From positions 992,001-1,056,000 of the forward strand of contig NW_020194691.1 of the NCBI RefSeq assembly GCF_002865645.1: a DNA stretch of 64,000 nucleotides, in the 5' to 3' direction. The stretch is from Hyaloscypha bicolor E. Lineage: Eukaryota; Ascomycota; Leotiomycetes; Helotiales; Hyaloscyphaceae. A program made the translations under genes and the position numbers. The stretch's first letter is position 1; every line of letters begins with the position of its first letter. This document shows positions 1 through 11,804 of this stretch, piece after piece. Under the pieces are notes generated by a model. That model saw nothing but the letters and a program-made list of their open reading frames with translations, did not search any database and was not told the DNA's origin.

Positions 1-465
1 ACGGTGGCTTCGATGGGCCGCTTGGCGACGAAGAAGAGCGGCATCCAGAGGAGGTTGAGGCCTAGTTGCACGGAGTAGAGGGTCGCGCCTTGCTTGAAGA
101 GCACGAGTTGGTTGGCGGAGGAAAGGGGGTTCATTCCTGTTGAGTGGGCGCGGTAGGCGGCGTAGCCCATCAAGCCGTAGAGAACGGTCCAAGCGGGGCC
201 GAAGACTTGAGGGGGTGGGCGGTAAGGGGGTTGCTTGAGTGCCATGTAGGTTTTTTGGGTTTCTTTTGCTGGAGGGAGGGTGTTAGCTGGAAGATGCAGG
301 TAGGAGGGGGGAGCGGCTTCGTTGAGAGGCCGGGGACGGCAGGGAGAGCTTACGCTGGACGGAGAATCCTACAGCTGTTCCCAGGGCGATTGGGAGGAGG
401 ATTGACGCTGCGGGGTTCTGGAAGACCATCGCTGGCAGCGTGATGGATGGGATGTAGGTCGTCAT
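1..465 (-). CDS. TspO/MBR family membrane protein (partial, runs off left edge)
   Basis: Two exons are read on the minus strand: 465-354 and 268-1 (intron 353-269, GTAAGC...CAG, phase 1). The start is ATG at 465-463. About 126 residues are visible, and the family usually has about 160-190, so the last transmembrane segments lie outside the window. After a hydrophobic first segment comes an ETQKTYMALKQPP stretch and then VFGPAWTVLYGLMGYAAYR, which is the hallmark second helix of TspO/MBR (translocator protein, peripheral benzodiazepine receptor). The next helix, with NLLWMPLFF, also fits. Family members bind porphyrins or sterols and sit in the outer mitochondrial membrane or ER of eukaryotes; that role here is by homology only. 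The gene is divergent from the ARS2-like gene. Confidence 0.85.
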
Positions 466-1396
466 TGTTGCGGTCTATTGGTGTTGTTAGAATTGAGAAC
501 TGAGGTTCAATGTTTCGGGGTTCAGTAGAACAATGGAATGGTGTGATGTTGGAGGTCGAGGTTGAGCTCAACTCGAGCTTCCCCTCCTTATGACGTCGCT
601 TCACATGAATGAATGGCTTTGTCCAGGGATAACTTGGAGCGCAGTGTAAACAAACGGAGTAACTCACTTGCCAATGTTCAGTGCTTGGTGGTACAACGGA
701 GTTACGCTGTTGAACACAACGTTGTTTGATGGGAGAGGAGAAAGCGATGGTACTAGAGAAGGTGAAGGTGGTACCATTGAGCTCAAGCGGATCAGCCCAT
801 GCCTTGCCTTGGAACTTGGAGTTGGGAGCACCGTTCCTGGCCAGGGACCCCTGTACATTCATCGACGCCACGCTTGTCCAAAACGGGCAAGGGCGTTCCT
901 CCGCTCCGTCGACTGAACCGAGCCAATCAGAGCCATATGCTCCTGTCACCCAACCTCGCGCCCTGTCGCGCTTGCCCCCAAACCGCCCGCGCCCCCGATT
1001 AGCCCAGTCCCAGCCCCCGGCCAAAGCCATGGCTGCTCAAAGATCCACGCCGCCTGGAACATTCAACCGTCCTTCTCCTCCTCCTCATCTCTCCAGCTCC
1101 GCCTGCGATGAGGACCGCCGCGCGCGAGGATATACTCAATCTTGTTCGTCCATCCTTCTTTCTACAATACTACCCGCCTCCGTACCTTTCACCTGCACAT
1201 CTTCAATCCTTCCATTCCCCCCACTCTTTATGGTACATTGGAGACCAGACAGTTGTCGTTCGCCATTGATTGATAGGCGCCGACCTCCCACTTCTGCCCT
1301 CTTTTCTACAAACCATACTATCTTGCGTCGCTTTCCCCCTTGTTCACTCCACTCATTGTCCTGCCTCTCTTTTGAACAATCAATCTAACGGCAATC
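466..1396. promoter_or_regulatory. Divergent intergenic region between TspO and ARS2-like genes
   Basis: About 930 bases separate the TspO start codon (minus) from the first ATG of the ARS2-like transcript (plus). The right half is pyrimidine-rich on the plus strand, as is common for fungal 5' leaders. Long open frames here, such as one of 226 codons on the minus strand, have no family features and overlap the TspO first exon in another frame. I see no separate gene. Confidence 0.5.
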
Positions 1397-1468
1397 ATGG
1401 CGCCAAACAGCAGTAGCAGCTTCTTCGTTGTCCCCGCCCGGCTGCGACAATCACATTCACCAGGTTAA
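1397..1468 (+). other. Upstream ORF (23 codons) in the ARS2 leader, or an unresolved first coding exon
   Basis: An ATG in good context (ATCATGGCG) opens a 23-codon frame closed by TAA, 112 bases before the chosen ARS2 start at 1581. The ARS2 frame itself is open from 1389 with no ATG before 1581, and its upstream translation contains RYEPP and DRYRP motifs like those repeated further on. So this ATG may belong to a true first exon joined by a splice I could not identify. Otherwise it is a uORF that could limit translation. Confidence 0.35.
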
Positions 1469-1580
1469 CAAACGACATTCGCTAGGACGCTACGAGCCTC
1501 CAAAAAGGATTGCGTCTGTCCTACCCAGCCTGCCAAGTCGACCACCTAGCGTTCTCGATCGCTATCGACCCTCTGGTACA

Positions 1581-4472
1581 ATGGACGCCTACCCTGGTTA
1601 CAGAGAGTCGAGCTCTGCCCGGTCCCCCCCCGAGCGCACTAGCTGGAGTGGACGGGATGAATACAGATCGAGCGAGCGCGAGAATCCTCGGACGGATACA
1701 TTCTACCGTGGCAGATCTCCTGGTATGTTTCGTCCCATAACGTTATTTTTCAGCCGGTCCCATCTTCATTCCCATTATCGGGCCGGCAACGGTTTACCCG
1801 TTCTTCTACCGCAGTCCTTAACAAATTGCGCATATTGCTTGCCCACATGCATCTCTAGAAATTTATTGACCATTGTACTTACGGTTCTCTTTGCCAGGTG
1901 CCGATAGACGTCGTACCCGAGACCGTTCTCGTTCCCCCGTAACCGTTGATCGATACGAGCCGTCCGGTCGAGTTCCGAGGGATGATTATACCAGACAGAG
2001 AGATCGTGGAGACCGCGAACGCCGAGTCTCACCAGGTCCCCTCAATATTGATCGATATGTTCCTGGCCAGGACTCGGGCCCTCCTCCCATCACAGTCAAT
2101 CCCCTAGCAGACCCAGCTACACTACCTTTCCAAGTCGGCTTTTCATACTTCGGTGAATGGTGGCGCACAAATGAAAAGATCAAGGAAGAGAAAGAGCTGG
2201 CCAGAACCGGCAAGAGAGGCCCTATTCGATCTCGTGATAGTCAAGAGGATCGTGACAAGGAAAAGGCCAAGATACAAGTCGCGTACGATGCATACAAAGA
2301 AGAGCTCCAGGCAAAGATGGCACGGAGTTTTGTCTCTGAGCATAAAGGCGAGCAGTGGTTCTTGGAGAGGTACTTTGCAGAAGTCAGGGATGGTTTACGC
2401 AAGCAACTCAATGAGTTCCGACGAAGCAATTACAGTCAATGGGAGCAAGATCTCGACTCCGGCACCTTCGACGAGTATTCATTGGAAGGCATACCCAAGA
2501 GTGAAAGCAATGGTTTAGGTGGAGTGATTGAGAAGGAAGAGGGAGAGACAACTGCTGCGAATGAGGTTCTTGGCGTTGGCGATCTTGTCCCCTCCCGAGG
2601 AAGTGATATCAGAGATGAAAACGCTTTCCAGCCGACTCTTCTGATTAAAACCATTGCCCCTCACGTCAGCCGACAAAATCTGGAGGCTTTCTGCAAGGAA
2701 CATCTAGGTGAAGACGAAGGAGGTTTCAAATGGCTGAGTTTGAGTGATCCGAACCCCAGCAAGCGGTACCATCGAATTGGTTGGGTCATGCTCCATCCCG
2801 CCCCAGAAATTGCTCCAATTGTTGACCGGCCAGATGTCAGGGATGAAGACGGGGATATTCCACTTGCTCCTCCGGTTCCACAATCGACAGCGGAGAAGGC
2901 CTTAGAAGCAATCAATGGCAAAACTGTCAAGGACGAGGTTCGAGGAGACTTCACTTGCCACGTCGGCGTACATGTTCCACCTAGTCAACCTCGCAAGAAG
3001 GCTCTCTGGGATCTGTTCTCCGCTCCAGAGCGTATTGAGAAGGATCTCGAACTTGCTCAGCGATTAGTTCAAAAGTACGAAGAAGACTTTGGTTCTGATT
3101 TCAATGCCGTATTGAAGATTGAAGAGCGGGTTGAAGACTTGCGGAGCCAAGGCCGGCTTGTACCACCGGTCACTGCTCCCGTTGTCAAGAGAGTCAAGAA
3201 GAATCGTGATTTTATTGGTCTCGATGAAGCTATGGATGAAGGCGAGGAGATTGAAGACGAAGAGGAAGAAGAGGAAGAGGGTGCTTTGGATGACGAAGTC
3301 GACGACGAGGACCTTCTAGTCAAGAAAAAGCAGCTTGACCTTATGGTCGAGTACCTTCGACGAGTCTTCAATTTCTGTTTCTTCTGTGTCTTCGAGAGCG
3401 ACTCCATCCACGAACTCACTCGGAAGTGTCCCGGAGGCCATCTTCGCCGACCACGCAACACCTTGAGCACTGCTGGTAAAGTTGCAGCCCGAGCCAGCGC
3501 GCTTGGCGAACCATTCCCAGGAAAGAAGAGATCCGGAACTGATTTGAGTGATGATATGGACACGGGTGCACTTTCTCCTGAGGGTGATCGAAAGTTCCAA
3601 AGAAACGGTACAGCTACAAAGGCCGAGCAACAGCTTCAACGCGCATTTAATTGGGTCAAGACTTTCGAAGAAAAGCTTATGCAAATCCTGGATCCTGATT
3701 CTGCTGATGTTCGAAAGCTTGGTGGCATGCCGACCGAAGAGGCTTTGCAAGTAGAGTTGATCAAGTTTGTCAAGCAGGAGGATGAGCATAAGTTCAGATG
3801 CCGTGTCCCAGAATGTCAAAAGCTTTTCAAGGAGGAGCACTTCTGGAGAAAGCATGTTGAGAAGCGTCATCCAGATTGGCTTGAGGAAAAGAAGAAAGAC
3901 GTAAGTGGTACATCTTCGAGCCCAGAGCTTAGCTAACCTCATGTCAGTTTGACCTCGTCAATACCTATGTTCTCGACCCCGCTCACATCGCACCATCAAG
4001 ATCCGATGCTAACAGCAATGGCCACTTCCCTCCCTCAAACAATCAGATGCCAGCCGGCACTCCTCGCGGCTTCAATTTACAACAATTCGGCTTAGGCAAC
4101 GGCATGGCTCCAATGCAAGCATTCGGTCCTCCTGGCCATTTTGCTCCCTTCTTCGCAAACGCCGTTCAACCAGGTTTCGGTGACAATCGCGGTGCAGGGC
4201 CAATCCGCCGAGGAGGCAGACAATACCAGAACAATACCCGCGCGGGACCATACGACAGGAGACCCAACCAACGCTACGGCGAGAACGGAAGATTGAGTCC
4301 GCCTCCTGGATCCAGACGTGGGGGTGCTAGCAGCGGTGCAGGACGATGGGGAGACGGCGCGGCAGGTGGCGCGGCTGTTGGTCCACGCGAGGCAGTACAA
4401 GGACGCAGCTTGAAAAGTTATGAGGACTTGGATGCAGTTGCGGGTGGTGGATCGGGAGAGTTGAACTATTAA
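1581..4472 (+). CDS. ARS2: ARS2/SERRATE-like RNA-processing zinc finger protein
   Basis: Three exons, 1581-1722, 1898-3900 and 3948-4472, give 889 residues. Introns are GTATGT...CAG (phase 1) and GTAAGT...CAG (phase 0). The N-terminus is Arg/Ser/Tyr-rich with repeated DRYxP motifs. A conserved Ars2 N-terminal block follows (FSYFGEWW, residues about 130-230), then an RRM-like segment (about 293-365), an acidic run, and one C2H2 finger near residue 680 with C-x4-C and H-x4-H spacing. The tail is Gly/Arg/Pro-rich. In animals and plants ARS2/SERRATE bridges the nuclear cap-binding complex to RNA processing and decay; that role is inferred here from family. The start was chosen as the first in-frame ATG, but a longer N-terminus is possible because DRYxP motifs continue upstream in the same frame. 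Confidence 0.88.
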
Positions 4473-5330
4473 ATGTTCCTGCTTACTCTGGAACATCGCC
4501 TTAGCTGGGAAATGAACATACATGGTGGAATGGCATGGTTGAGGGAGAGGTGATTCGATCCAGCTTATCTGGAACATTGTGGAAGTGTATCATAGCAGTG
4601 CTACTAGCTTGACGAAGCATGAAAAGATTATCAAAACGAACACGGCATGGAACATTGATGAGCATCTGTCTTGCGTTCTCTGAAGGCGGATGCCCTGCGT
4701 GCAATACGGAGCGGCTCAAGTGAGCTCAAGCTTTCCGTATCTGAACTTCCGTTTTAGGACTGGTTCTTCAGATAGAGTTATGAGAGGCTGCGAATTATGT
4801 TTTGGCTTACGCCACTTCCTTTCCATGGGGCACAGCATCTACGCTTACACGATCGTTTACTCGTCCATCTAGCATGCATATTATATTCGGGTACGGGCTG
4901 ACGTACATAAATGACGGTTAGCAAATCAAGTAACGCGTTGTATATCTCTATCACCCTTCGGATGATCAGTTGTCACCTCGGTATCGGGCACTGAAGGTAT
5001 TTAAATATCTTATTGTTTCCTCAGGCCGAACTTTCCAAAACTTCTCTTCCCATCCAATTTCTTAATAGATGGGACAGTTTTCTGAGCCAAAACCCCTTGC
5101 CGGCTGTTTTCCAACCTTACTCGAACCCAAAACAATCCAAACGCACCTTTTGTCCGGGATGTCTTCTCTAGTTGCAATCCCTCGGAAGCCGGTAGGCGCC
5201 TCCGCACGGGTAAGGCCAAGTGCGAATCTCCAGCAAGTCCGCCCTTTACTCTCAACCCCTTCCATTCTCTCCAACATTCGATACGGGATATCAACCCACA
5301 GATTTTGCTTTAAATTTTAATCCAGACGGC
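4473..5330. other. Intergenic region downstream of ARS2-like gene
   Basis: This stretch holds the 3' untranslated region of the ARS2-like gene and the former promoter of the MFS pseudogene. Only short frames without family features are present. Confidence 0.5.
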
Positions 5331-6330
5331 ATGTCGGGGGCGGTCACGGAAATGTATGCTTCAAGCAGTCGGGAAGTGGGGCATGTGAGGCGAACGGTCG
5401 GAGCGAGCGAGAAGTCTAGGAATCTTGGTCTTGCTCGAAGGAGCAAGCAAGAACGCGCTGTTGAGGTATCTTTGATGAGTGGGCGGGTTGAGAGAGGAAG
5501 TATCTGGGAAGAAGAGAATGTAAATGTTGGTGACGAGGATCCGTATATCTATATCACTGGCTGGCGAAGGAATATCATTCCTCTTTCGTCAGTCACCACA
5601 CACACCCACCGCTCCTTGACATGCGCTGACTGTTTTCTCCTCTCTGAGGTTATGCACTTTTCTCTGGCTGGTCAACATGGAGCTGACGATAGTCAGCACT
5701 TCTCTCGTCACCATCGCCAACGACTTGGGGGATTTCAGTAAGAGTAGGTGGATTATTGAAGCGTATATGCTTACATACGTTGTACGACTTGGTCCCCACT
5801 ATTCCACCATTAACAACCAGACACGATTAAGTCCCTTACGAGAAAGCAGGGGCTTCTCATTATTTAGAGCAAATTCAGCGATATATTCTGGCGTAAATTG
5901 GGATTTCTCTGCACCGCCAGCACCTTTGTGATATTCTCAGGTGCATGCGGAGCGAGTCAAACGATCACTCAGTTGTAAGGGAGGCTTGCTCCGTTTCCTA
6001 AGACATTGACTAACGCAAAGATTCTGGATCAGAATTGCCTTCCGGGCATTCCAAGGCATCGGAGCCTCTGGATGCTACGCTCTTGCTGTCGTCATGTCCT
6101 TCGAGCTGCTTCCGAAGCGCGAGTGGCCCACCTACATGGCATTATCGACTCTCGCCCTCGTCCTGGCAATGGGTCCAGGCCCCGTGCTTGGAGGCGCGAT
6201 AAACATTAAAGGCGACTGGTGCTGGGTGTTTCTTTTCAAATACTTTCCTCCCCTGCCGCTTTTCCTTTTCCTTACATCTAACGAAGCCAGCATCCCACCT
6301 GGCATTGCCTCCATAGTCCTCCTGCACGCG
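5331..6330 (+). pseudogene. Decayed N-terminal half of an MFS (DHA-type, probably 14-TM) transporter
   Basis: Exons can be traced at 5331-5587, 5649-5781, 5850-5974, 6021-6239 and from 6291. The first four junctions keep phase and have good splice sites (GTCAGT, GTACGA, GTAAGG). The protein shows a polar N-terminus, then MELTIVSTSLVTIANDLG, SRWIIEAYMLTYV, IAFRAFQGIGASGCYAL and GPVLGGAI: helices 1 to about 6 of a drug:H+ antiporter-type MFS protein. It is broken by TAG at 5865-5867, where the family has Trp (II-W-SKFSDIF), and by A at 6240 where a GT donor is expected (AA|ATAC for AA|GTAC). After the exon beginning at 6291 (IPPGIASIVLL) the homology ends. The C-terminal half is missing here; a matching half lies inverted at 14.4-15.3 kb. 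Both lesions are G-to-A on the plus strand. Confidence 0.75.
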
Positions 6331-7234
6331 TATACTCGGGGGTGGTGTGGGTGTGTAGGGCCATCTGCGGCGGTCTACCTTCCTTCTTATAATTACGCTA
6401 CAGTAAGTTTTAAGCTGGAAACATTCATCAGTTGATTTTTACAAATGGCTGATGTTTTAATGACAGTCAACACTGATGGTAAGCCAGACCTTCACGCAAA
6501 TCAACACAGTGACGGCGCTCCTTGCCAGTGGCACAACTTGGAGCAGTGTTCCGTAGCTGGGTAGAGAGAGGAATGCGCTGTGTCAATAGGAGGTCGGACT
6601 GCGTCACGACATAGAAAGTCCCAGCAATATTCGTCGAAGCGAGGCAAGAGTAGGATCTGAAAAGTTGATGCTAGTGTGTTATGCACTTGTAAACGTAGAT
6701 ATATACCGGTAATCTTGCATTATTAATACTTATCTAATGGTAACTCGTATGACAACTCAGAAAACTCGGCTCAGATTTCGACCTTCGGGATATTTTTGGG
6801 AGAGGAAGTGGACCGTGTGGAACGAGGTGAGGGTTGAATAGCGTATCTTAATTAAGAGATCAGACGATCGACTGAGACGCTCGTGTATGCAACTCCACGC
6901 GCCCTTCCGGAGGCGTTCCAAAAACGGAAAGGACGAGAGGAGAAGCTAATCCAGTGTGTTTACTCCCCCTCGCTTCCTTCCAAAAAGGGGCGAAGAGTGG
7001 TCCATCACGTGACATGTCCATTTTGACGTCCTTTGCTCTTTCCGACCTTATTCAACGAGGCCTCCTTCATACAGCACGCCACAATATGCAACAAAGTTGA
7101 CAAATCTTCCGAGCCACACCCAAATCCGTTCTTGGGGGAACGAACATCGCTCGGAAGATCGTCGGCTTTCCCATTCTTCCCAAGCAGAGCAGTCATTCGG
7201 ATCTCTCACCCGTTGGACCAAGTTACCAACAGCC
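6331..7234. promoter_or_regulatory. Intergenic region and promoter of the SMYD-like gene, with E-box
   Basis: No gene is evident. A perfect palindrome TCACGTGA lies at 7005-7012, about 225 bases before the SET gene start. It is a typical site for basic helix-loop-helix factors in fungi. The same CACGTG core recurs in other promoters of this window. Confidence 0.45.
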
Positions 7235-8903
7235 ATGGACATCAACAACACCAGCGTTATAAAAGACCCAATTGCCGGCAGTGGTCTTGCAGCGAGCCAA
7301 GATATCGGTATCGGCGATGTCATCATCCAGCTCTCTTCTCCTTATCTTCTGGTAGTGGAAAAAGAGGCGCTCGACAAAGTCTGCTCGTTCTGCCTAATTG
7401 AGGCCTCGCCGCTTAAAGACGCTCCACCACTCAAGAGATGCAGCGCGTGCAAAGTCCCGCGGTACTGTTCTTCCGAATGCCATAAGAAGGACTGGCTCGC
7501 CGGGCACCTGAAAGAATGTCCCATTCTGAAGAGCCTGCCAGACATTCCCCCAACACCTGTTCGTGCTTTGATCCAACTCCTCCTTCAGCACCAGCATGGC
7601 GCCTCTTTGAATCCACGGTGGGCGGCCCTTGAATCCCATGTTGAAAACTTGAAGATGAATCGAAAGCGGTGGGACGACATTGTGCTTCAGGCTCAGGGTG
7701 CTGTTGCGTTTTCGAAGAGTCCGCAAGATCGGATAGAGCTTGCCATCCAGGTTCTCTGCCGGGTATGTACGCCGTTTTCCACGGATATAGAAATACGTGC
7801 TGATACATGTATAGATGATCACCAATGCATTTCGTGCTACGCTAGCGGATGATACCCCGGTTGGGCTCTGCTTTGAGCCTATCTTGGCGCTAGCCAATCA
7901 CTCATGCAGTCCGAATGCTGTAGTCGTGTTTAATGGGCGATCTGTAGCATTGCGGGCACTGGAATCAATTGGAGAAGGAGAGCAAGTCTTCATCTCTTAC
8001 ATTACCGCCACGGAGGACCGGACGTCAAGACAAACGAACCTCAAACAGAGATACTTCTTCGACTGTCAATGCGGGAAGTGCAGCAAAGACGAGAGTCCGT
8101 ACTCCACATTCCTGCGCTACGCTCCGAAGGCAGAGGGGAGAGTTGACTTGCTGTGCAACAGCGACTCTCTGACCCGCAACGCTGAAAATCTCGTGAGCCG
8201 CTACAAGCGAACAAATGTCGGGGGTGGCTGTCCCATTGACTTCAGCAAGGCGACCAGCTATCTCCAGCAGAGCCAAACAATGAACACATACCCAGGGGCG
8301 AAGACCCCAGTGCTCAAGAAAGCCGCCTGTGCGTGTGAGCCAGACAGGGGGGAATTCGCGCTCCACCCAGTCCCTAAGATCATGCACGAGATATACTTGA
8401 ACTACCTCGATGGCCGCGATTGGCTCGACGCACTGGTAATCCTTCTCTTCTTGTTTCTAGAATGCGATGTCTACAACTACCCACAACCACACCACCCGGT
8501 ACGTATCATCCGATTGATTAGCATCGCTAGACTACTCAAAGAAATCTCAACACGTTCGCCTCTGGCCAACAAAGCCTCAGCTGGGGATGCGAAACTCCAG
8601 CCTAAGCTTCACCGTGCGATCGAAGATTTCGATTGGATCAACTCAGTCCATGCGATCATGATTCTCGTCGTGGAACAAGCACCGAAGAGCCATGGAAAAG
8701 ACAGTATATTTATGAGGAGGGTTGAGGCCGAGCTGAGATCTGTGGAAGAGGCGAAAAGGCTCAGGCGTGAAGTGGGAGGGCGTTTACGAGAGTGGATGAC
8801 CGATGCAAATTCTGCAGAAGGTAAAAAGGAGGCGAAAACGATCATGGAGGCGTTGAGGAAGCTGTCAGAATGTGCATGGGAGCTGGTGACTACTACTCCA
8901 TGA
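7235..8903 (+). CDS. MYND-SET domain protein (SMYD-type lysine methyltransferase-like)
   Basis: Two exons, 7235-7762 and 7815-8903 (intron GTATGT...TAG, phase 0), give 538 residues. A split SET domain starts near residue 10 (IAGSGLAAS). A MYND zinc finger interrupts it at about 50-95, with the Cys/His set CSFC...CSAC...YCSSEC...H...C. The SET core then resumes with LANHSCSPNA (about 204), which contains the S-adenosylmethionine-binding NHSC signature, followed by GEQVFISYI and a post-SET cysteine cluster CQCGKC (about 270). The C-terminal half is helical, as in SMYD proteins. These enzymes methylate lysines of histones or other proteins; the substrate cannot be read from sequence. ATG 7235 is the first in-frame ATG of the domain. 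Confidence 0.88.
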
Positions 8904-9871
8904 TGGTATGTGAAAGGGGAAAAACAAAATGGGAAGTACGCATCACGAACATTGGAGGATTCAACATATTATGATTTGAAGAGTTGGATGGGGGTGCGCC
9001 AGCCTCGTCTCATGATTGCGATGACTGAAAGCCACATCTTTTATGGCCATTCTTTGGCGAATTGCCCGTCCCAAGGCCTATCTGGACGCGCTCCAGCTCT
9101 GGTAGTGTACGAGCCATGTGTATGTTTACGGCAACCTAGTATCAACGGATCTCCTCACTGCACATACTTTTGAAATTCTGGCCTTCATTCTCAGAATGGC
9201 TTTCATCGAAGCAGCATTCAAGTGAAATAAATCTTGAACTAGGCTCACAGTAAGCCAAAACAATATGCTGAACTACTTGCCAAATTATCAAGTCTCAGAA
9301 TCTCCTTGTAACATGGAAGCAGAGTTCTGCTTGTTATTTCTGTCCTCATTTGAAATGTCGATCTCATTTACTGATTATCTCAAGCCTTGAGACCCCCACT
9401 AGCCAACCTTGTCTGATCCTTTGCCTGATAATAATCCTCGGGAGATTTTTATGAGATTTTGTTTGTAGATGCGGCCTGGATGGGTGTCACTACAGTGTAG
9501 CATGGGGAAGTTTTACCCCGCATTACCCCACCCCATCGCTAAACATCCACCTCTCAGGGGCTGGGTCGCTAAGTTATGGTGTTGTCCCCATAAAGTAGAT
9601 GAGGCAATATTACTCGAGTACAACGTATTCAGTTGTTGCAAATGTCCCGGGTCAAAATACATACAATTATCTGTTCTAAATTATTTTCCTTACAGATCCA
9701 GCGCTCCGTATATACGATAATAAAGCCCGTCCAGTGTTTATGCTGCCATTTCCAATATGCAGTCCCCCTCCAATGCTATGCAAATGCCCATTTTATCTCG
9801 AATCCATTCCAAACTTCATGATATTTTATCAAAATATGTGAACCAAACTGTCAAGTATGAAGAAGTATCAA
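8904..9871. other. Intergenic region between convergent genes
   Basis: It lies between the SET gene (plus) and the MFS permease (minus), which converge, so it should hold two 3' ends. I see only short frames and AT-richer filler, and no recognisable gene or repeat. Confidence 0.5.
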
Positions 9872-11248
9872 TCAAGCCTTCACGTTGACCTTGAACCCGC
9901 TCCTCTGCACCCTCAGTCCCACATATAACACCGCGGCAATAAGCGGCGTGACACCACCAAAGATCCACAGTCCATGCCAGTTCAACGGGGTAACTTTGCC
10001 CAAGATAGCACCGCCGCCGGGCCCACCAGCCAACACTCCAAAAGCAATGATGCTAAAGCCCATCCCTATCCTCGTCCCAATCTTTGTCTTGTCTTGGGTC
10101 AATGCGACGAAGCAGACAGGCGGCATCGCAATGAAAACACCACTGAAGAATCCACTCAGTATGGCGATGATGACAACCCCTGCGATATTTTTCACTGCAA
10201 TCATGCAGAGAATCAACGTCCCGACGATCGCAGCACCGGGACCGACGATGTTGAAAGGTCCGGTTCTGTCTGAAAGAGCGTTGGGTAGTGTTCGACCGAA
10301 ACACGACGCTGCGTTGAAGATTGGCACAAGATAAAACGCTAGGTTCGTGTCTGTTATCCGCTGTTCTTCCGCGAAGAAGGAGAGATAGAATAACAAGACG
10401 TAGACACCTATGAAGCCGATCATCGTGGAGATCGTGAACAGCACGAATTGAACGTCCGTGAATGCGGACCAGTCGATAAGTGCTCTTGCTTTTGGCGGCT
10501 TGACGCGCATCTTCATGACCGTTATTGGGAGGACAAGAGTCCCGAGGGCGATGAAGCCGATTACTCGTACAGACCAACCGAAACCGACACTGTCGATGAG
10601 TCGGTATAAGACGATTGGGTAGATGACGCCGCCGAACGAGGAACCTGCCGTGGCGAGACCGACGACTAGCCCGAGTTTCGTGTTGAAGTATGTTGGGAGA
10701 ATGGAAACGCAAGGTACGAAGAGACATCCGGCTCCGATTCCCACGCAGAATCCTTGGGCGAGAAGTACTTGCCAGTAAGTGTGACAGAGACTGAGCATCA
10801 TGTGTCCGAACACAATGCCGAAACTGCCAACGATCAACAGGATTCGGAGATGGCCTTTGTCGTATAGCGGGCCGGAGAAGAATCCGACTGTCAACAGCAT
10901 GAATGATTGGATTGCTCCGATCCAGGATATATTGGATGAGGATTCAGTGAAAAGTGCTCCGGATTCGTAGTAAGTTTGAAAGACACCGAAGGCATTCATG
11001 ATACCCCAAGTGTTGAAGAACAGAAAAAATCCGCCCAGGACGTGAAGCCATGCTTGAAGTCCGCCATTTGGTACCGGTCCAGTTCCAGTGGGTTTTGGAG
11101 CTTCAGCTCTGGGGGCGTCCTCTGGCCTGGGTACGGGTTTTTCTGTCTCGTCGGATTTATTATCGGCGTCATTGTAATCTTGATCTTTCTTGATACCCTC
11201 CTCTCTCAAGGAGGGCGCTTCCTCGCCATTTTGGGGATCCTTCTCCAT
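9872..11248 (-). CDS. MFS monocarboxylate-type permease
   Basis: A single uninterrupted frame of 458 residues. A charged cytosolic N-terminus of about 65 residues rich in Glu/Asp/Lys/Pro is followed by NGGLQAWLHVLGGF and NAFGVFQTYYE, the typical first helix of fungal monocarboxylate permease (MCT/MCH-like) proteins. About 12 hydrophobic segments follow, including SWIGAIQSFMLL, YFNTKLGLVVGLATAGSS and a late FSGVFIAMPPVCFV. Members move monocarboxylates such as pyruvate or lactate, riboflavin, or secondary metabolites across the plasma membrane; the substrate cannot be told. The gene is divergent from the Zn2Cys6 regulator at 11805, with a 556-base gap that suggests co-regulation. Confidence 0.9.
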   Translation of the reverse strand: MEKDPQNGEEAPSLREEGIKKDQDYNDADNKSDETEKPVPRPEDAPRAEAPKPTGTGPVPNGGLQAWLHVLGGFFLFFNTWGIMNAFGVFQTYYESGALFTESSSNISWIGAIQSFMLLTVGFFSGPLYDKGHLRILLIVGSFGIVFGHMMLSLCHTYWQVLLAQGFCVGIGAGCLFVPCVSILPTYFNTKLGLVVGLATAGSSFGGVIYPIVLYRLIDSVGFGWSVRVIGFIALGTLVLPITVMKMRVKPPKARALIDWSAFTDVQFVLFTISTMIGFIGVYVLLFYLSFFAEEQRITDTNLAFYLVPIFNAASCFGRTLPNALSDRTGPFNIVGPGAAIVGTLILCMIAVKNIAGVVIIAILSGFFSGVFIAMPPVCFVALTQDKTKIGTRIGMGFSIIAFGVLAGGPGGGAILGKVTPLNWHGLWIFGGVTPLIAAVLYVGLRVQRSGFKVNVKA

Positions 11249-11804
11249 CTTGTGAGGCGACTCGATTGCGGGGCAAACAGGGGCGAATCGGTTATATGAA
11301 GTTCTGATGCAAGCCCAGTGGCCAATGATATACGTGGGCCGAGAAAGTGACGAAGCTCAAATGGTGGTTACGGTGAGGTGTTGGGACAAGACTTTGGACA
11401 CATACTTATACGAAAAAGATGGACAGAGAAATGACCGAGCACACTCGAGGACTTGTTTAAATGATGGAAAAGATCTGATCTCGCATTACCTAAAACTCGG
11501 TGTCTGGGAGACGAGGACGACCAGTGTAGCTAGTGCTGATGTGTCAGGTCCCTTGTGTGGCTCGGAGTGGTTAGACTCCCACTTCGGGCTCAACCTTCTC
11601 GGCCGACGGCCGTTCCTTAGGGGGGGCGGGTTCGCTTATCCGGATTTAACTCCAAAATCTTCACCAGAGTTCAGCTTCCTTGCTTATTAACAGGGTGTTT
11701 CCGGTTGTTCTCATATCGATTACGATATCCCCGATGACTTGATACTAGAACTTATGAATCAATTGTTAAGATGAAAGGTGGCTTACCTGAGCCCGAACAG
11801 AGCT
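11249..11804. promoter_or_regulatory. Divergent promoter of permease and Zn2Cys6 regulator, with CGG/CCG cluster
   Basis: This region separates the two start codons. At 11600-11612 lies CGGCCGACGGCCG, two CGG triplets and two CCG triplets within 13 bases. CGG triplets in direct or inverted arrangement are the classic half-sites of Zn2Cys6 proteins, so the regulator encoded next door is a candidate to bind here. That is inference. Confidence 0.4.

Noticed and set aside
350..1030. 226-codon open frame on the minus strand between TspO and ARS2
   Set aside because: It overlaps the TspO first exon in another frame, is low-complexity, and shows no domain or codon pattern of a gene.
3069..3942. Long minus-strand frames (164 and 208 codons) inside ARS2
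   Set aside because: They are shadows of the well-supported ARS2 coding strand, Ser/Leu-rich antisense translations without family features.
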